Source: Pseudoscleropodium purum
Taxonomy: Eukaryota; Streptophyta; Bryopsida; Hypnales; Brachytheciaceae
Assembly (NCBI GenBank): GCA_963969395.1
Contig: OZ017803.1
Span: 5,704,001-5,768,000 of the forward strand
Direction of reading: 5' to 3'
DNA: 64,000 bases
The notes under the pieces were generated by a model. The model was not told where the DNA came from. It was given only the letters and a program-made list of their open reading frames with translations, and made no database searches. Positions within the stretch are counted from its first letter, which is position 1; every line of letters begins with the position of its first letter. Shown here piece after piece: positions 39,192 to 49,825 of the stretch. The translations under genes and the position numbers were made by a program.

Positions 39192-39584
39192 GGTAGTCAC
39201 ACCTTCTTCATTGCGGTACCATTCTTTAATTAAGCGTGGCTCTCCATTGCAAAATATACTTGTTCTGCAAAATATTCTTCACGTTCATTATTCTCTTTCA
39301 AAGGTGAATAATAGACATGAAAAACATTTTGCTATATAAATATATTCATTTGAGTTTTTGCTTGCTACATTCTAGTGTTGTTTTGTATCAATGTCCAAGT
39401 TGTGCGCCTTCATCACAAGTTCCCTATCAAATGTCATTTTCCAGTTCTCCATTCTTGTTCTTCAGATAGTAGAAGAGGGATATTACACCTACTTTATGAA
39501 TTTGGCTTCTACTTGACTCTTCTTTTCTCTCCTCAATTTCTCATTCTTGAGAGAAATTTTGTTTTTGGAAAAGGTGTGACTACC
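39192..39584. mobile_element. Inverted-repeat element with GGTAGTCACACCTT termini
   Basis: GGTAGTCACACCTT (39192-39205) is perfectly inverted at 39571-39584, total 393 bp. It lies directly against CATTAG copy B, sharing its last base. No target duplication was identified and there is no credible ORF. Confidence 0.5.
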
Positions 39585-39841
39585 ATTAGAGGATTTCAGC
39601 AACTCGGAGGGTTGCGAGTTCCCCGGGCTACCAGTGTCAAGGGAACAGTCTCGCAGCTACTGCTTGACATGGCATGGTGACTATGATGTCACCAAAAAAA
39701 TTAAAAAAAAGAATTCTTCTTTTTTTCATTCTAAATTTTTTTTTAAAATTAAATTAAATTTTAATAAAAACTTACAGTGGAGACAAGGTTGGAGGAACAA
39801 GCCTAAAACGGCCATCCCGACCCTACAAAAATCCTCTAATG
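39584..39841 (+). mobile_element. CATTAG-family non-autonomous TIR element, copy B
   Basis: Left terminus CATTAGAGGATTT, right terminus AAAATCCTCTAATG, 258 bp. The same landmarks occur in the same order as in copy A: GGGTTGCGAGTTCC, a 27-bp palindrome-like block at 39665-39691 (TGACATGGC ... ATGATGTCA, more decayed), and GGAACAAGCCTAAAAC near the right end. It abuts the right end of the inverted-repeat pair at 39192-39584. Confidence 0.75.
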
Positions 39842-42800
39842 CTGTAATCAACATCTTTCTACTGTCCTTCTCCCGATTCTCTACCCTCAATCTTGAAAAT
39901 GTCATTTTGGTGAGGGTTCAGGGCTTTCAAAAGGCATAGAACTAAGGGTGCTTATTACTTTGAATTTTGTTGATCTGCATATTTTTGTGAATATTTGTAT
40001 ATTGACATTCATTGTTTGTGGAAGACATGGCTGTGGTACATGGTATGGTAGAAACACCCATACCTATCCTTGTCCCCATTCATGAACCCTAAACTGTCAC
40101 CAAATTTGTCCATAACAATGTATTAAAGTGTCCCACAAAAGGCTAATTCTAATTTGTTGATGCAATTGAAAGACACTTATTTAATTCAAATTTGTTGATG
40201 GCTGATTTTCTCAAAGTTTGGTTTAGAATATAGCTATGGGACAGTTTCAGTGGTTGAGTGAGCCAATACTTTGAAAAATTATAGAAATTACATGTTACAT
40301 CTAAAAAATCTATTTTTTTTAATATTCATGATTTTTACTTACTAATAATATATATTAGGGTGTGGGGTGTATTTATTTATATTAAAAAAGTGCCTCCAAC
40401 TATGATGAATTGAGAATCATTGTAAATATTCACAAAGGTTTGAAAATTGTACACATGACTTAATCATTAATAAATTCACTATCAAAGATCACAAAAATAG
40501 CACATTTGGTTAATATCCAATCAAAAGAGACAAACAATCGGTAAGTTTTTTGAGTTTTATTGGCTATTTTCCTTTAATTCCTAAATTGAACTAGATTTTT
40601 AAATATTGAGTTTGGTTATTTTCTCTATTTTTTATTCAAAATAAAACATTTATAAATTTTTTCACCAATTTCATGATGGTGTTTTTGAATTGCAATTGGA
40701 TTTCTTTCCATTTCCATTGGTTAACTTTGAACTAGCCATTGATTCCTTTTGAACATTGAAAGAGAAAATTGTGTTTTGGATGAATGCAAAGTAACTTGGT
40801 CAAAACAACATTTTGAAGGTATTTAGTTGAATTCAAAGTATGGATTGTAGATTGTTGGTGTAAACCCATTTAGACAATTAAGGTAGATTGACAGCTAGGG
40901 TGGATGAGGTATAGCTAGGTGTGAAGTACTTTTTCACTAACTTTTACTTTTTGTCAAGTACCAGTAGTATAGGAGTTCATCCGTGGATAAGCCAACGTAG
41001 TCTATCATTAGTGCATCTAATGTCACTTTTAAAGTAGATTTAGGTCATGTGTATTAACTTAGTGAATCATACCTAGAAACTTTATTCTTACACTTCTATT
41101 ATCTTTCTTTCTTTCTTCTCAGGTTCTCTCAATTTGGCGGACAGTCCATTATCACTAATGCAGACACAATGCTCTATGAGTTTAGGTCCTATATAGTATT
41201 CTAAGGTGGGCAACACATCTTTGGTAACACGTCAGGCTAAGCAACACATCTTATACATGGATGCAGCCTATGACCTAATCATATATATACAAAATAATAC
41301 TTTTAAAATATACAAATAATTCTTTAATTAACACATTTTTATGTGTTCGACAATAGGGCCAGTAATTGCTCTTTCTGAGCTTTTCGAATCTATGTGCAAA
41401 ATGACTACACGTGGCAATCTCAGTAGACAATACGTCCAGTATGCAAGGTATAAAATGTTTAGGACAAAATATCAAATTCTTGGTCTTTGAGCTTTCTCCT
41501 TTCTTTTAAGATTGGGCAACAAGTCTCAGGACAATAGGTCTAAAACCACAGGGTGAGTCGTCCCTAAACATAGACAAACGTATATCAATTACAAAGAACA
41601 TATAATCTCATGTTTCCATCCAATTCTAAATTCAAGATATGAATTACAAGTTTTATTTTAGAAGTTTTAGGTTAGATATTTCAAACGAGATTCACTGCCC
41701 AAGGGCTATTCAAAAAATTTGGACCCTTTTAAATTTTATTTTATTTTTTTCAATCAATTCATCTAGATTATGAGGTCAAAATTTCAATCTTATTAATGTA
41801 ATTTAATTTATAGCCCATAGATCCTATTGCAGTACCAAAGATCTTAAGACCGTGCTATGAGGCCTATGGCCGTAGCAACACGTCTGAATTTGGAGGTTCA
41901 AATCCCTAATTTCTTCGGAGGGGAAAAAAAATAACCGTGCCTTTGAATTCCAATCAACCTGCTTCATCAAATTAGAGATAGATCCACACCCGAATTGAGA
42001 TCACCCGTCAATTGCTGAATTTGATCAAACAATCACTCTGCGTTTATAGATTTTCCGATTTTCAATGCTCCGATCATGCTCCTAGATCCGAGTTCTTCAG
42101 ATTGCCGTGAATTCACTGCAATTTTGCCACGCTGTTTGTCAAAATTCCTTCTGCGCTTGCTTGCTCTATTGATTATAGGATCAATTCAACCTGACTTCAT
42201 TTCAATCGATTGGTTGTCACACCAGCAATCTTGATCTCGATTGGATTAGAAACCTTAGCAATTTAAAAGATTTCTTGATCACTCCATTGCAGGAAATCGC
42301 TAATTTTTAATCGCCAGTCTCCAATCAACCGAAACAATTCGTAGCCTCACTGCACTTTGACACAATTTTAGATTTGGAAATTTGGAAATTTCATAGATAC
42401 AAACACACTAGAGGGCATTTACACAATTACAAATATTACAGCGAAAGAAAATGTTTCACAATCACAGATAACAAAACAAAAATTTGTGCAGAAAAGGCTT
42501 CAAATTATAATCGTACAAAATTTACAATGACAAGTGCTTCTTCCTGAATGCACTATGAAGTTTAAAATTACGAAAGATTACATATGACAAGTGTTTCTCT
42601 CTGAATACACTGTGAGAGAGAGAAAAAAAAACTTTTTTTTATTCTTGTATCTTTTCAAACGTCGGAAAGAAGGCTCATGCCTCTTCCAATCGGGTTTTTT
42701 TTGTTTTTTTTTCATCCAATTTGATGCCTCATTCATTCATTTTGCAATTTTTCATCCATATCACGTCCCATTCATCCTTTTAGCACCTTTTAGAATCTTT

Positions 42801-43431
42801 CATCCTTCTATGTAGTTTTTCATCCATTAGGTACTTCATCCATCCAAAGTGCCCTATTCACACTGCATAAAGTTAAAAAAATTGCTTTTTCGATTACTTT
42901 TAGCTATGTTCTGTTTTTTAGTGTTCTTAGTCTACTTTTGAGCTATTTTTTCTATTTTTTAGACTACTTTCTACATATATTTTCAAAAGAAACTACAAAG
43001 TAACCTAAAAACCAAAATCTGTATTCTACACTAGGGCAAATGATTGTTCAAAGTAGGTAGTAGATGGTTGTTGCCAAATGCCTTTTAAATAGGGTAGATG
43101 CCAAGTAATTGGGACTAATAGAGAGATCTGGCACTAGCAAGGGGGACGAAGGAAGAAACTTATATATATGTTTGCATTTGCATGTATATGAGTGATTTAT
43201 AAAAAATTTAAAACGAAGTGCATAGAATTTTTTCTAATTGACAATGCTAGTATATGAGCATAGATATGTGAGCCCATGAGTCTTGAACCTAGTTGTAGAT
43301 ATGTACTTACAATCATTTAAGGTGTTTATAACATATGTACCTATAATATAAGTACACTATAACATGAAAAGAATGTATAATATAGGTACCTATATATAAA
43401 TACTTATAACTATAGAAGGTGTCTATAATAT
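39842..43431. other. AT-rich gene-free stretch
   Basis: ORFs are below about 75 codons and unrecognisable. The patch at about 41.85-42.35 kb is somewhat less AT-rich but shows no splice-supported reading frame. Confidence 0.55.
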
Positions 43432-43595
43432 CACTAGAAGAAATTTACAATTGTTTTGACAAAATCTACTTGATGTGTTTGTTGAGGTGAACACAAAATC
43501 CGCATTGGAAAACACAAATAAATGTAGATTTTGTGTTTGCCTCAACAAATACATCAAATAGATTTTGTCGAGGCAAACACAAATTTCTTTTAGTG
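43432..43595. mobile_element. CACTA-like MITE with TAT target duplication
   Basis: Termini CACTAGAAGAAATTT and AAATTTCTTTTAGTG are inverted. The triplet TAT flanks both sides, matching the 3-bp duplication of CACTA elements. The 164-bp interior carries repeated TAGATTTTGT and GAGGCAAACAC blocks in both orientations. Confidence 0.8.
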
Positions 43596-45451
43596 TATAG
43601 ATTCTTAGGCTCATGGACTCATATATTAGCACTCCCTAAATTTATTTAGAGCTTCTTTGATTAGGTGCATTAGATTACTTAAAATTGAACACTTCAAATG
43701 CACTTAAAGATTGTTGCAAGTAGATCAAAATACTTGATCACCAAAAAATATTTTATTTTAAATTGAAAATACTAAATTATATGATTTTTTTAAAGGAAAA
43801 TTTGATTTTTTTGTATAAATTATTAATTCTTTGAAGATAACCAAAATTCAATGAATATATAGTTTACAAATATTAATGAAATAATTCATAGAGGTCAAAA
43901 TAAATTTTTGTCCTGATATTTTACAACAAAAATAAAACTTATTATTACATAGAATACATGCACTTCAACATAATATGTTAAATAAATTTGCACCATAGAT
44001 TCTACTCTTAAAATTGTTTTCATATAAAAATGTATTTTATTATTACTACATTATTATTGCTATTACATTAAAAGAATTTACATTTATCAATTTCTATATT
44101 ATTATTTGTATGCAAACTATCTTGACATTTGATAGATTGAAATGGATAGTGACAATTGAATTTTAACTAAATGTACATTCATGCCCTAGAGTTTTGTGCT
44201 ATAAAAAGGGGATGTGCTAGTAAGGGGCTTCAAGCTAAGTTTTTTTAAACAATACAAAATACATATAGGAAACTCACTCATAGACAAAATGCCACACAAT
44301 CAAGACACAATGGTTCTAATATAGACTATATTCTCTCCGTCCCTTTAAGCCCTAGATTTCAAGTTTAGTACACTATTACTTGATCAATTTGTAAAGTACC
44401 TTCTACCATATTTAAAGTTTTTGAATAAATAAATACAAACTTCATTAGTAGGTTAATGACCTCATATTTATTTAAATTCCACTTACACCAAAGAAGAATA
44501 TCTTACCCTTTGAGACCTCAAGGGATACCTTAATGAAAAAAAATGTTAAGGCAAGGGACTCTTTCCTTTTTGTAAATCAAAGACTTTTTCGCTGTAAAAC
44601 AACTTGAATGCAAGCTTGCCCATGAATTGTAGTACACTATTACAGTGGTATTGTAGAAGGAACCTCCCCCCTTCCCATTCAAGAATATTATGGACCAAAT
44701 AACCCCCCTTTCCTCTCCTCCTATATCAATCCTTCATTGAGGTGGGTGTTATTTATCCTTCTCAGGAATAAGATAAACATGATTCCCCCAGACATGAATG
44801 TACTCCAAGAGCAAAGTAGGATCTTAAACAATAGAAGCTCAATTCTAACTCGAAATTGGAGCAATTGTGTAGCCAAATCAATTTCATACAAGGCCATCCA
44901 TCAGCTACAGATCGAAAATACAACTGCACTGCAATTGTCTAAAAAGATAGAGAGGCGACAGGTGAAAGTGGGGTGTGATATACCGACCGCTCAAACAGTC
45001 CGTCCAACACACCAATGGAATTTAATCGTAACGGCACTATAGCATTCGTGTTCGTCTTTGGAGCTGAATAACCTCAACCACTGGCAGTAGCCACGAATAT
45101 GTCCTAATCTCAAGGCCACGAACTGCAATGCATTTCAAAGCTCTACATTATACTAGTTCCTACGGCCATCCGGAACCGAAGGCTCCGTCGTAGAATATTG
45201 GCTCCGTCTCTCCAGAGCATATAAAATTCACCGAGCCTTCAAGAGTGCGTTCAAGTCCGGTGTCAGGATGAGTAGCGTAGTGTAATAAACGACGATAAGA
45301 AACAGCACATATCATATCCCTGGCACCGTGGTACCCTCAAAACATTCCGAAACCTACCTGGAAATGTGTGTTTTAATCAAACAGAGGTGCTGGCCTAAAG
45401 GCATCCCAATCCTGTTCCACTGTACAATACAATTACTAGAACTACTAAAGT
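43596..45451. other. Gene-free stretch and probable 3' UTR of the 99-residue gene
   Basis: Composition becomes GC-balanced from about 44.75 kb towards 45451, consistent with transcribed 3' UTR. The 101-codon plus-strand ORF at 44737-45042 has no family resemblance and I do not call it. Confidence 0.45.
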
Positions 45452-46274
45452 CTACAAAGGTGCTGAAAATCCTGCCCGCATAGCATGTGACCTCCGCTTG
45501 GCTAGTTTTTTCTCATTTGCAATGGCGCGTGCCTTTGCCTCCTGTTGCCGCCTCCTTTCTGCAATATCAGAAACGAGGCTCCAAGATAAGGACCAATACC
45601 ACAAGGCAAATACTCTGGAGTCAATTTATCTAAGTGAAATAACACTGTAGGTTTAGACAACTTTTGGAGGCATATAAATGTAAATTATCTTTAGTTAACA
45701 TTGTCCATGGTCAAGACCTTTCACGAACACTCTCGGCTTCAGATGCCACATTTACCGGTACATCCAAATCACAGAAAATTCTCTCTTGAGATGACAAAGT
45801 GTTCGTCAACGGCTACACTACAAGGTAGTAACAGTATAATTCCACTCATTCCCATTATCTTTTGTCTTAATTTCCCTAGAGAAATCGGTTTATTTAAGTC
45901 TCCAAGCTACTAATCCAGAAGAAAAAACCTCTGAACTGTACGGTACTACCTGGATAAAAACAGCAAAATCAGCATACCAAATGCGCGGATTATTTCCAGA
46001 TGTGCTGAAGAATAAATTATACAAGAATTGTTGATCAGCTTCCGTGAGCAAGCAGATGAAAAAGAGAGTGAGTCAGCCTACCTGTGGCAACCGACTTCTG
46101 GACAATGTTTGATTCCTGCGCCGCTTCGCGTTCTTCCTTAGCAAGAGAAGGATGCGACAGTCGGTACAGTCCCAGTCGAATGTCAGCTCTTAAGTGCGCC
46201 AGTCTTTCCGCGACACGCGCGCTCGCCACTGTCATCTTCTTCCCGCCCGACTTCGTAGGGGGGCCACTCGCCAT
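45452..46274 (-). CDS. Small basic helical protein of 99 residues, unrecognised (2 exons)
   Basis: Exon 1 is 46274-46082 (donor CACAG|GTAGGC) and exon 2 is 45558-45452 (acceptor TTGCAG), joined in phase across a 523-bp intron; stop TAG. The protein starts MASGPPTKSGGKKMTV, continues through an amphipathic, probably helical stretch (SARVAERLAHLRADIRLGLY, then LAKEEREAAQE) and ends in a strongly basic Arg/Lys/Gln/Ala-rich helix (RRRQQEAKARAIANEKKLAK) with a short RAGFSAPL tail. There is no signal peptide or membrane segment. Composition is very unlike the surrounding AT-rich DNA and the splice phases agree, so I treat it as a real gene. I do not recognise the family. The basic helix could bind nucleic acid or be a coiled coil, but that is only a reading of composition. 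The GC-rich upstream DNA (46.3-47.6 kb) probably holds its promoter and 5' UTR. Confidence 0.65.
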
Positions 46275-49200
46275 CTTCTACTTCAGTTACACAATATCTT
46301 TTGCTTTCAATTTGTCGTGTCCTTTTCTAAAATCTGCTAAACCAACCGCCACCAGCAACCGCTAATGTCTGGAAATCCACACGCTCAAGCCAAACTTCGG
46401 ATATATCAGTAGCGCCGTTCCGCCTCCAACTCCGAATATCTCTACTACTGACTTTAACAATTACGTGAAACGCTTCTCGTGCAACCAAACCGCCAATAGA
46501 ACATCACAAAAAGAACGTCTTCACCCTGACTTGTCAAAGCTTCACTGCACCTTCACCGAAACCTTCACACAATCAATACTTCTTCAGAAAGCCTGTTCAC
46601 ACACTAGCGCACCAACAGCTGATAAAGACTCAAAACTTGATGAGAGCTTCAAGAAACGCAAAGCTTGTTTGAGCACTCCGCGTGCCAAACGCCACTACAT
46701 AAACACTCCAAACAAATGACTCTCCACAATCCAAGAACAAGACTCTCTAATTAAAAAATCGTCTCAATATCCGTAAAACTTCGCTGGACTCTCCTAAATA
46801 CACAACCAGCACAAGAAAAGCAAGGCACAATCAACCACGGCAACTTGCTCAAGTCAGCAGCCGAACCAAAGTAGACCGAGCTTGCGTCTGCAGACATTAC
46901 AAACTCATGTTACATCGAAGCTCACACGTATCCACCCTCACACATACCGCACACGGCAATTACCGACCCGCACTCTCCATCACCACATCACAGCCTCCAC
47001 CAAATTTAGTAAGACTTAACGTAACAGGTCAGCAAGAAACGTCACTCACCAGCTCAGAAGAAGCGGCCGCACCCGAAGAAGCGCTATGACCTCCCCCGTT
47101 CAGTTACGCAACGCCTCATCCTTATCTCGTTTTCCCCATCCGACACCACCTAGGAGCGAGTGGAGCGAAGGTGTGCCTGAAAGCACTTCTTCAGCTGTTG
47201 ACCAATGTAGCCGTGTCTGTACGCCTCGGACTCTTTCCGTCGGTGGAAAAGGTCAGAATAATAACATTGGATCTCGAGAAACAGAGTATGACAGACAAAT
47301 GCTGGCTGTGCAAATGCAAGAGCGGACGCTAGAAATAGAATACGAGGAAGAAGGGCTGGAGACAGCGGAGAGTTCCTTTTCCAATGTGGTCGTCTGCTGC
47401 TGCTGTTTCCCTCAGGGCAGGGGCCAGACGAGTTTTTCAGGAGAGGACGACGACAGGGGAAGCTTCTGGGAGCCCCGACGGAAGGTGCTAGGAAAGTGTC
47501 GATCTGGGGTTATTACATGTTTTCCACACAAAGGTGCGTCTGGACTTCTGGACTTCTGGGCCCTTGGGACAGGGAATTTATTGACTCTGGACTTGACGAG
47601 GAATTAGGGGAGCATCAACAAGCGCTAAGGTAGAGGTGCCTATAATAGATAACTCAAGCATTTTCATCATCGATGATATGGGGGAATTCCTTGAGAAATT
47701 GAGCTCAATATGTGTGGAAATAAGGATGAGGAAGAATGAAAAAATAAATCAGTAAATAATTCTCAAGAATGAATATTTTATTCAATACAAATGTAGATTA
47801 TACATTTAGATCCATCTCCGTCTCATAGCTTTACCTAAAATGGTTAGCTTTGGAACTTCTCCCTAATCAAGACGGGAAGAGAGATAAGTGGATGGGAAGG
47901 TGAAAAATAAGGATGGGAAGAGCGAGTTTTTCAATGAACAATACATCCACCTATTGTCAACTATAGGGCACCCTACAAAGTCATCATAGGGGGCTTTCCA
48001 CTATAGGTATCTCTAATTTACATGTGAGGGATTTGAGTAGAATATCACTTGAAAAACAAGTGAGTGCTAAAGGGTTTAGGAAACATTGGAAAAGTATTCA
48101 AGTTTCCTCAATGATTTGCTTATGCTTTGTAGAAGGAGACAAGTTTTTCCAAGGGCATTGGTTGCATCCTTTCTTTACCAAAATCTCCCAAATTCTCACT
48201 GCCTACTTACCTTCAACTTCAAATTTGCAAAGGTTGCAACCTCCTTCTATTAAAGTCATTTTGAAACTAAACTCCAAATTTCATTACATCAAGCAAACAC
48301 AGATTGACAAAGCAATACATCCCTTGTCCAAGAACACACATATCTCTAGCACCCCGAGTATTAGCCTTGGATTCAAAATGGCAAGCCTCTAAAATTTGAC
48401 AATTTCATGAAAGCAGTGGCTACATATCCACCTTTTATTTTTGCACACTAGTTCATTGCCAAGCCTATTAGTTTTTGTCTAATTTTGGATCCTTCATTTC
48501 CACACTCCAACTAGTTATTTTCCTCCAAGGCACCGGCTAAGAATAAAATAACATGCACTTATCCCTTAACATTGGAATGAAACTTTTTTGCAACGTAGGC
48601 AATTATCTAAGGTATTCTATTTTATCCTTCAACATAAATTATGATATTTAGTGTCACCTACACTAATTGATTTAAAGTTCTATAAATTTTTATTCTTCAT
48701 AAATGTTTTTACTAACTATATTTATAGAGATCCTCATCTTTGAATAGTATTGTTATCCATACCACTGGTGAAAATATTCATTGACAGTATAAACTTATAA
48801 CATTTTACAATCAACATAGTGTGGATAACACTAAATGTCATTATTAGTGTAGTGCATGTGACACTATTCATCTAAGGTTTAATGTTTTAAACTAGTGCAA
48901 ACTAAGATATTATTATATTGTGGTACTATAAAATATTTTTTCCTTGCAATGACATTATTTTTGTTTTTGCTCTATTGCTAGTAAGATAAACTAATGTAGC
49001 ATAACTAAATATTAAATCCTAGTGCGGTTGATGAAACTACAAACATTCATAAATTTCTTGATTGTTGAAAAAATATTGATTGTTCATCCAAATGTATGTA
49101 CATTCTTCTAGAGGTGGTGATATTATTCTACTTTGACTTTTTTTAATTGGGTGAATTGTAGCTATTTCATTTTAAGAAAAATCGTTGTCAATCCCAATGG

Positions 49201-49314
49201 TGAGAATGTTTTAGTAGCAAATTTACTCTTTATGCATTTGTTTTATTTCTGAAATATTGAAATTTGAGTCAAAAATAACCAAACTATAGTCAATATTATA
49301 TGTTGTTTGGGGCC
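46275..49314. other. 5' flank of the 99-residue gene, then AT-rich repeat DNA
   Basis: 46.3-47.6 kb is GC-balanced and probably promoter/5' UTR. It contains a plus-strand ORF of 173 codons (47086-47607) with a Cys run (VVVCCCCF) whose ATG overlaps the stop of a 60-codon ORF. No homology is recognised, so a divergent gene is possible but unsupported. After 47.6 kb the sequence is AT-rich and noncoding; a 122-codon ORF at 48024-48392 is also unrecognised. Confidence 0.4.
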
Positions 49315-49559
49315 ATTAGATGAAATTTGAAACCTCCAAGAGACTATGGGTAATCTAGCCTTGAGAATGCAGTGAGTGGCTAGTGGTGCAGTTTGACGTG
49401 GCCAAGAGAGTGCCACGTCATTGCCCCCCCCCTCCCAAATTAATTAAATTTTTTTTTGGGAGCAGTCGGTTGTATTGTTCACTACAGGTGAACAATGGGG
49501 GAACAATAATGGAAATAGGCTTGAAATGGACTGTTGAAGGCCTCAAATTTCATCTAATG
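49315..49559 (+). mobile_element. CATTAG-family TIR element, copy D (best-preserved termini)
   Basis: The inverted termini match over about 18 bp (CCATTAGATGAAATTTGA at both ends when read inwards), total 245 bp. It contains the cleanest 27-bp palindrome of the family at 49394-49420: TGACGTGGC, nine-base spacer, GCCACGTCA, with perfect 9-bp arms. It directly abuts copy C, which lies in the opposite orientation. Confidence 0.8.
49394..49420. promoter_or_regulatory. ACGT-core perfect palindrome in element copy D
   Basis: Two perfect inverted 9-mers, TGACGTGGC and GCCACGTCA, are separated by nine bases. Each contains an ACGT core of the plant bZIP type. The same 27-bp module occurs with identical overall length in copies A, B and C. 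Confidence 0.5.
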
Positions 49560-49825
49560 GGCTAGAAGGGTTGTTTTGGGCTTGTTCTTGGTGTTGTTCT
49601 TTCAACAATTAAAGAGCCACTATTGCCAAATTTTTTTAATTTAAAAAAGAAATTTAAAATAAATAAAAAATTGGAAAAAAAAAATTTGCTTTTTGAAAAA
49701 AAAAGAATAAATAAAATGACATGGCAATCTCTTTGCCACGTCATGCAATTGTTGCAACGTAGTTTCTAGAGTGTAGGAATGCAAAGGAACTCGCAACCTT
49801 CTAAGGGGGATAAAAACATCTAATG
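49555..49825 (-). mobile_element. CATTAG-family TIR element, copy C, truncated at one end
   Basis: Read on the minus strand it begins CATTAGATGTTTTTATCCCC, then GGTTGCGAGTTCC, the 27-bp palindrome (49743-49717: TGACGTGGC ... GCCATGTCA) and GAACAAGCCCAAAAC. The far terminus runs CTTCTAGCCCATTAG instead of the expected CTCTAATG, as if copy D had inserted into or beside its end. Confidence 0.75.

Noticed and set aside
41840..41915. tRNA-like stretch with GGTTCAAATCCCT
   Set aside because: A T-loop-like sequence is present, but no acceptor stem or D arm can be folded at the right distances.
47086..47607. 173-codon plus-strand ORF
   Set aside because: No recognised domain, no splice-supported extension, and it lies in the probable 5' flank of the minus-strand 99-residue gene. 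Mentioned as a possibility only.
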